Source: G965222505 sp965222505 (GTDB taxonomy: Bacteria; Bacteroidota; Rhodothermia; Rhodothermales; DATKEJ01). From it: a stretch of DNA of 64,000 nt. Below, in pieces: positions 61,521-64,000 of this stretch. The stretch's first letter is position 1, and each line of letters starts with the position of its first letter. Position numbers and translations under genes: made by a program. A model generated the notes under the pieces. That model worked only from the letters and a program-made list of their open reading frames with translations, did not search any database and was not told where the DNA came from. The stretch lies in contig OZ244956.1 of NCBI GenBank assembly GCA_965222505.1, forward strand, positions 124,001-188,000, read 5' to 3'.

Positions 61521-62624
61521 ATGCAGGTACAGGTTACCCTCCAACGCTCTACCGAGCACTATTCTATTGCCTTCGGTCCCCTCTCTGACCTGCCTGCTGC
61601 ACTTTTGGATCATGGGTTGCGTAAAGGTAAATGCTTGCTGGTCACGGATACCAACGTCTGGCCGTTGTATGGAAACACCGTGTATGACGCCTTGCAAGAG
61701 GCTGGTTGGACGGTTAATAAACACGTTATTCCTGCGGGTGAAGAAAGCAAATCTGCTGGCGTGTTGCATGGGATATATGACGTTGCACTCCAAGGGGGTA
61801 TTGATCGGCAAACTCCTGTATTTGCATTAGGAGGTGGCGTTGTGGGTGACCTGGCAGGCTTTGCCGCAGCCACGATCCTTCGAGGAGTCCCTCTGGTTCA
61901 GATTCCAACCACACTCATTGCCCAGGCCGATAGCGCCATTGGGGGGAAGACCGGCATCAACCATGCCACCGGCAAAAACCTGATTGGGGCATTTTACCAG
62001 CCCGCCCTGGTGTGGATGGATACCACAACCCTGCAAACCCTTCCTGAACGCGAATGGACCAGTGGCTTGGCTGAAGTAATTAAATACGGTTGCATCGCCG
62101 ATGCCAAGTTTCTCGAAGACCTCGACGACCATTGGCATGGCGTGGCCTATCGGGAAAGGGCCGTTGTACAAGACCTGGTCTGTCGATCAGTCGTTCACAA
62201 AGTACAGGTGGTACAGGCCGATGAAAAAGAAGCGGGTGTGCGGGCGATCTTGAATTTTGGGCATACCTTTGGGCATGCTATGGAGCGGGTGGCCGGATAT
62301 GGGGTGTGTACACATGGAGAAGCCGTTGCGCAGGGTATGTTGGCGGCCCTCCACCTCTCCCAGAAGTTGCACCCCACGCTTGACATCTCGCTGGCCGCTT
62401 CCCTGATCCAACGCTTGCCGGCTCCTAACCTGCTGGCTGCGTTCAACGCTGATCAGCTTGTAGGGGCGATGTCGACAGACAAGAAGAAAATAGGCAATAC
62501 CCTCCGTTTTGTACTTCTGGATGAAATTGGGCATGCCTACATAGATGAATCAATTATAAAAGAACAGGTTATCCAGGCGATTACACAAGCTGCAAAAGAA
62601 CGTTTTCCAACCCGATTGTCATAA
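61521..62624 (+). CDS. aroB: 3-dehydroquinate synthase
   Basis: 367 residues from MQVQVTLQRSTEHYSIAFG; the frame extends 24 codons further upstream without homology. NAD- and metal-binding motifs are intact: PAGEESKSAG, ALGGGVVGDLAGFAAATILRGVPLVQIPTTLIAQADSAIGGKTGINH, GLAEVIKYGCIADA, NFGHTFGHAMER and HGEAVAQGM. It converts DAHP to 3-dehydroquinate, second step of the shikimate pathway. Starts 80 bp after the DUF4249 gene, probably with its own promoter. Confidence 0.96.
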   Translation: MQVQVTLQRSTEHYSIAFGPLSDLPAALLDHGLRKGKCLLVTDTNVWPLYGNTVYDALQEAGWTVNKHVIPAGEESKSAGVLHGIYDVALQGGIDRQTPVFALGGGVVGDLAGFAAATILRGVPLVQIPTTLIAQADSAIGGKTGINHATGKNLIGAFYQPALVWMDTTTLQTLPEREWTSGLAEVIKYGCIADAKFLEDLDDHWHGVAYRERAVVQDLVCRSVVHKVQVVQADEKEAGVRAILNFGHTFGHAMERVAGYGVCTHGEAVAQGMLAALHLSQKLHPTLDISLAASLIQRLPAPNLLAAFNADQLVGAMSTDKKKIGNTLRFVLLDEIGHAYIDESIIKEQVIQAITQAAKERFPTRLS

Positions 62625-62773
62625 GATGCGCATTTTTTCTTCGAGAAACCGACCCCTTAGCGACACGTATATTAGCTCCTCGTCTTCAATCCCTGTTGCC
62701 ATCCGTATCGTACATATCGCCCATCCCTTCATCCAGAGGTGCTGCTGATTCCAATGATCAGTCGGAAACGGCT

Positions 62774-63496
62774 GTGCAGCGGATATTGGTGATTGTACCC
62801 ACCTACAACGAGGCCCGCAACATTGAAGGGATGCTCGGACAACTGCTGGAATTGCGCCCGGCCCTGTCCATTCTGGTGATTGATGACAACTCCCCGGATG
62901 GCACTGCCGATCTGGTAAAAAAAGTACAAGCGGAACACCTCGATCGCATTTTCCTGCTCCAACGCCCCGGCAAATTAGGATTGGGTACCGCCTATCTGGC
63001 CGGATTTGCTTATGCCCTTGAGCAAGGCTACGATTTGATTTGCCAGATTGATGCCGACTTCTCGCACGATCCCCAAGACCTGCCCCGCCTGATCAAAGCC
63101 GTCAACAAAGGAGCCGATCTGGCGATTGGCTCGCGGTACATCGAAGGGGTCCGAATCATGAACTGGCCGCTTTCCCGGCTCATCCTCTCCTACGGTGCCG
63201 GGGTCTATACCCGTCTCATCACCCGCATGCCCATCCGGGACGTCACCGCTGGTTTCAAATGCTATCACCGCCGGGTTCTTGAAGGGATTGACCTGGACAA
63301 GGTGCGCTCAAACGGTTATTCTTTCCAGGTAGAAATGCACTATCTGGCCTGGAAGAAGAAGTTCAACATCGTTGAATTGCCGATCATCTTTACCGAACGC
63401 GTTGAAGGAAACTCCAAAATGAACGGATCGATTATCCGAGAGGCCATGCTTAAGGTCTGGGAACTCCGCTTCCGGTCGTTATTCAAACGCCTCTGA
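62774..63496 (+). CDS. Dolichol/polyprenyl-phosphate mannosyltransferase-like glycosyltransferase
   Basis: About 241 residues from GTG at 62774 (VQRILVIVPTYNEARNIEG), chosen because the preceding stretch back to a TTG at 62696 (SYISPIPSSRGAADSND) is low complexity and lacks homology. The GT2 fold carries VPTYNEARN, LVIDDNSPDGTADLV, QIDADFSHDPQDLPRLI (DxD-type) and GSRYIEGVRI. Only a cytosolic domain is present, like the soluble Dpm1 type. It transfers mannose or glucose from a nucleotide sugar to polyprenyl phosphate for envelope glycans or protein glycosylation. Confidence 0.87.
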   Translation: MQRILVIVPTYNEARNIEGMLGQLLELRPALSILVIDDNSPDGTADLVKKVQAEHLDRIFLLQRPGKLGLGTAYLAGFAYALEQGYDLICQIDADFSHDPQDLPRLIKAVNKGADLAIGSRYIEGVRIMNWPLSRLILSYGAGVYTRLITRMPIRDVTAGFKCYHRRVLEGIDLDKVRSNGYSFQVEMHYLAWKKKFNIVELPIIFTERVEGNSKMNGSIIREAMLKVWELRFRSLFKRL

Positions 63497-63622
63497 TTTT
63501 GCAATACCTTTTCATTTTCGCCTCTCAATTCCTCGTAGATTAATCAGGATAATTGCCCTCAAGCGGGCCGGCGCAAGACTGGCCCTTCCGAGGAGGTTCC
63601 AACCTTGATGTTCGCGAAAAGA

Positions 63623-63645
63623 CGGGTAGGTCTTGTGCCTACCCG
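63623..63645 (+). other. Hairpin ahead of icd
   Basis: A perfect 8 bp stem CGGGTAGG/CCTACCCG with a 7-base loop lies 45 bp upstream of the icd start, after a weaker GGGCC/GGCCC hairpin at 63565-63585. It could terminate the glycosyltransferase transcript (no T-run) or structure the icd leader. Confidence 0.3.
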
Positions 63646-63690
63646 GAATAAAGTCACCTCCGCCTATTTTTTACAACCTAACGACCGCTT

Positions 63691-64000
63691 ATGCTACCCT
63701 ACACCCATCTTTCTACACCCACCGAAGGCGAATCCGTCACCTTATCGGAGGGCAAACTCAATGTACCCGATCACCCGATCATCCCCTTTATAGAAGGCGA
63801 CGGCATCGGACCGGACATCTGGTGGGCTGCCCAACATGTATTTGATGCAGCGGTTGCCAAAGCCTACGGTGGTGCACGCAAGATTGTTTGGTTTGAAGTC
63901 TTTGCCGGCCAAAAAGCCTATGACCGCTTTGAAGAATGGCTACCTGAAGACACCCTTTCGGCCATCAAGAACCACCTCGTTTCGATCAAAGGCCCCCTGA
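63691..64000 (+). CDS. icd: Isocitrate dehydrogenase (NADP+), 3' end outside the window
   Basis: The first 103 residues of an Icd homologue: LNVPDHPIIPFIEGDGIGPDIWWAAQHVFDAAVAKAYGGARKIVWFEVFAG and DTLSAIKNHLVSIKGPL align with the N-terminal part of bacterial NADP-dependent enzymes; the active-site Ser and metal-binding Asp residues lie beyond the window edge. It oxidatively decarboxylates isocitrate to 2-oxoglutarate in the TCA cycle. Confidence 0.9.
   Translation, partial: MLPYTHLSTPTEGESVTLSEGKLNVPDHPIIPFIEGDGIGPDIWWAAQHVFDAAVAKAYGGARKIVWFEVFAGQKAYDRFEEWLPEDTLSAIKNHLVSIKGPL

Overview
The window looks like a chromosomal segment from a Rhodothermia-like member of the Bacteroidota/FCB group. 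Three secreted proteins end in T9SS-type/FlgD-like sorting domains (YPNPF-type motifs). Two TonB-dependent receptors each sit directly before a DUF4249-type lipoprotein. A GWxTD-domain protein, a eukaryote-like long tryptophan 2,3-dioxygenase and start sites with weak Shine-Dalgarno signals fit the same group. This placement is inference from gene content; no 16S or marker phylogeny could be run.

Layout. 1-6.3 kb: secreted catabolic proteins (beta-helix protein, sulfatase, Asp-box protein, lipoprotein). 6.4-10.3 kb: thiolase, an Xre/RES toxin-antitoxin pair invaded by a short inverted-repeat element, a DUF2726 protein and a macrodomain protein. 10.5-15.8 kb: TonB receptor, DUF4249 lipoprotein and GWxTD protein in one operon. 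16-24.5 kb: housekeeping genes (recA, cinA, pyrE, pgsA, dnaK) plus an NHL-repeat protein and a hemolysin-III membrane protein; a duplicated cinA tail lies between cinA and hemolysin III. 24.7-29.5 kb: three-gene envelope operon (CsgG-like lipoprotein, secreted anchor-domain protein, outer-membrane barrel). 29.7-32.8 kb: a McrBC-type modification-dependent restriction pair whose McrB carries an EVE reader domain. 32.8-42.8 kb: PQQ-type sugar dehydrogenase, sugar-type methyltransferase, a divergent tryptophan-dioxygenase homologue fused to an NTF2-like domain, a giant multi-GAF sensor kinase with a perfect 9 x 18 bp tandem repeat, a second copy of the short element, and a secreted protein made of 29-residue repeats. 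43-45.8 kb: periplasmic amidohydrolase, canonical tryptophan dioxygenase and SufE-like protein. 45.8-53.7 kb: a complete form II CO-dehydrogenase-like (xanthine oxidase family) cluster coxG-S-L-M-D-E with a divergent XdhC/CoxF gene. 53.8-64 kb: giant FG-GAP secreted protein, MnmM-like methyltransferase, second TonB receptor/DUF4249 pair, aroB, dolichol-phosphate-mannose-synthase-like glycosyltransferase, and the 5' part of icd.

The strongest candidates for something undescribed are: (1) a 219 bp TA-flanked inverted-repeat element in two nearly identical copies, one of which supplies the stop codon of the RES toxin; (2) the neighbourhood of a RES toxin (a family acting on NAD+ or transferring ADP-ribose) with an ADP-ribose-binding macrodomain and a DUF2726 protein; (3) the dioxygenase-NTF2 fusion, which keeps the heme and catalytic residues but has lost the GTGGSSG substrate loop; (4) the 29-residue repeat protein; and (5) a roughly 200-residue C-terminal module shared by two otherwise unrelated secreted proteins. 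No rRNA, tRNA or CRISPR array was seen.
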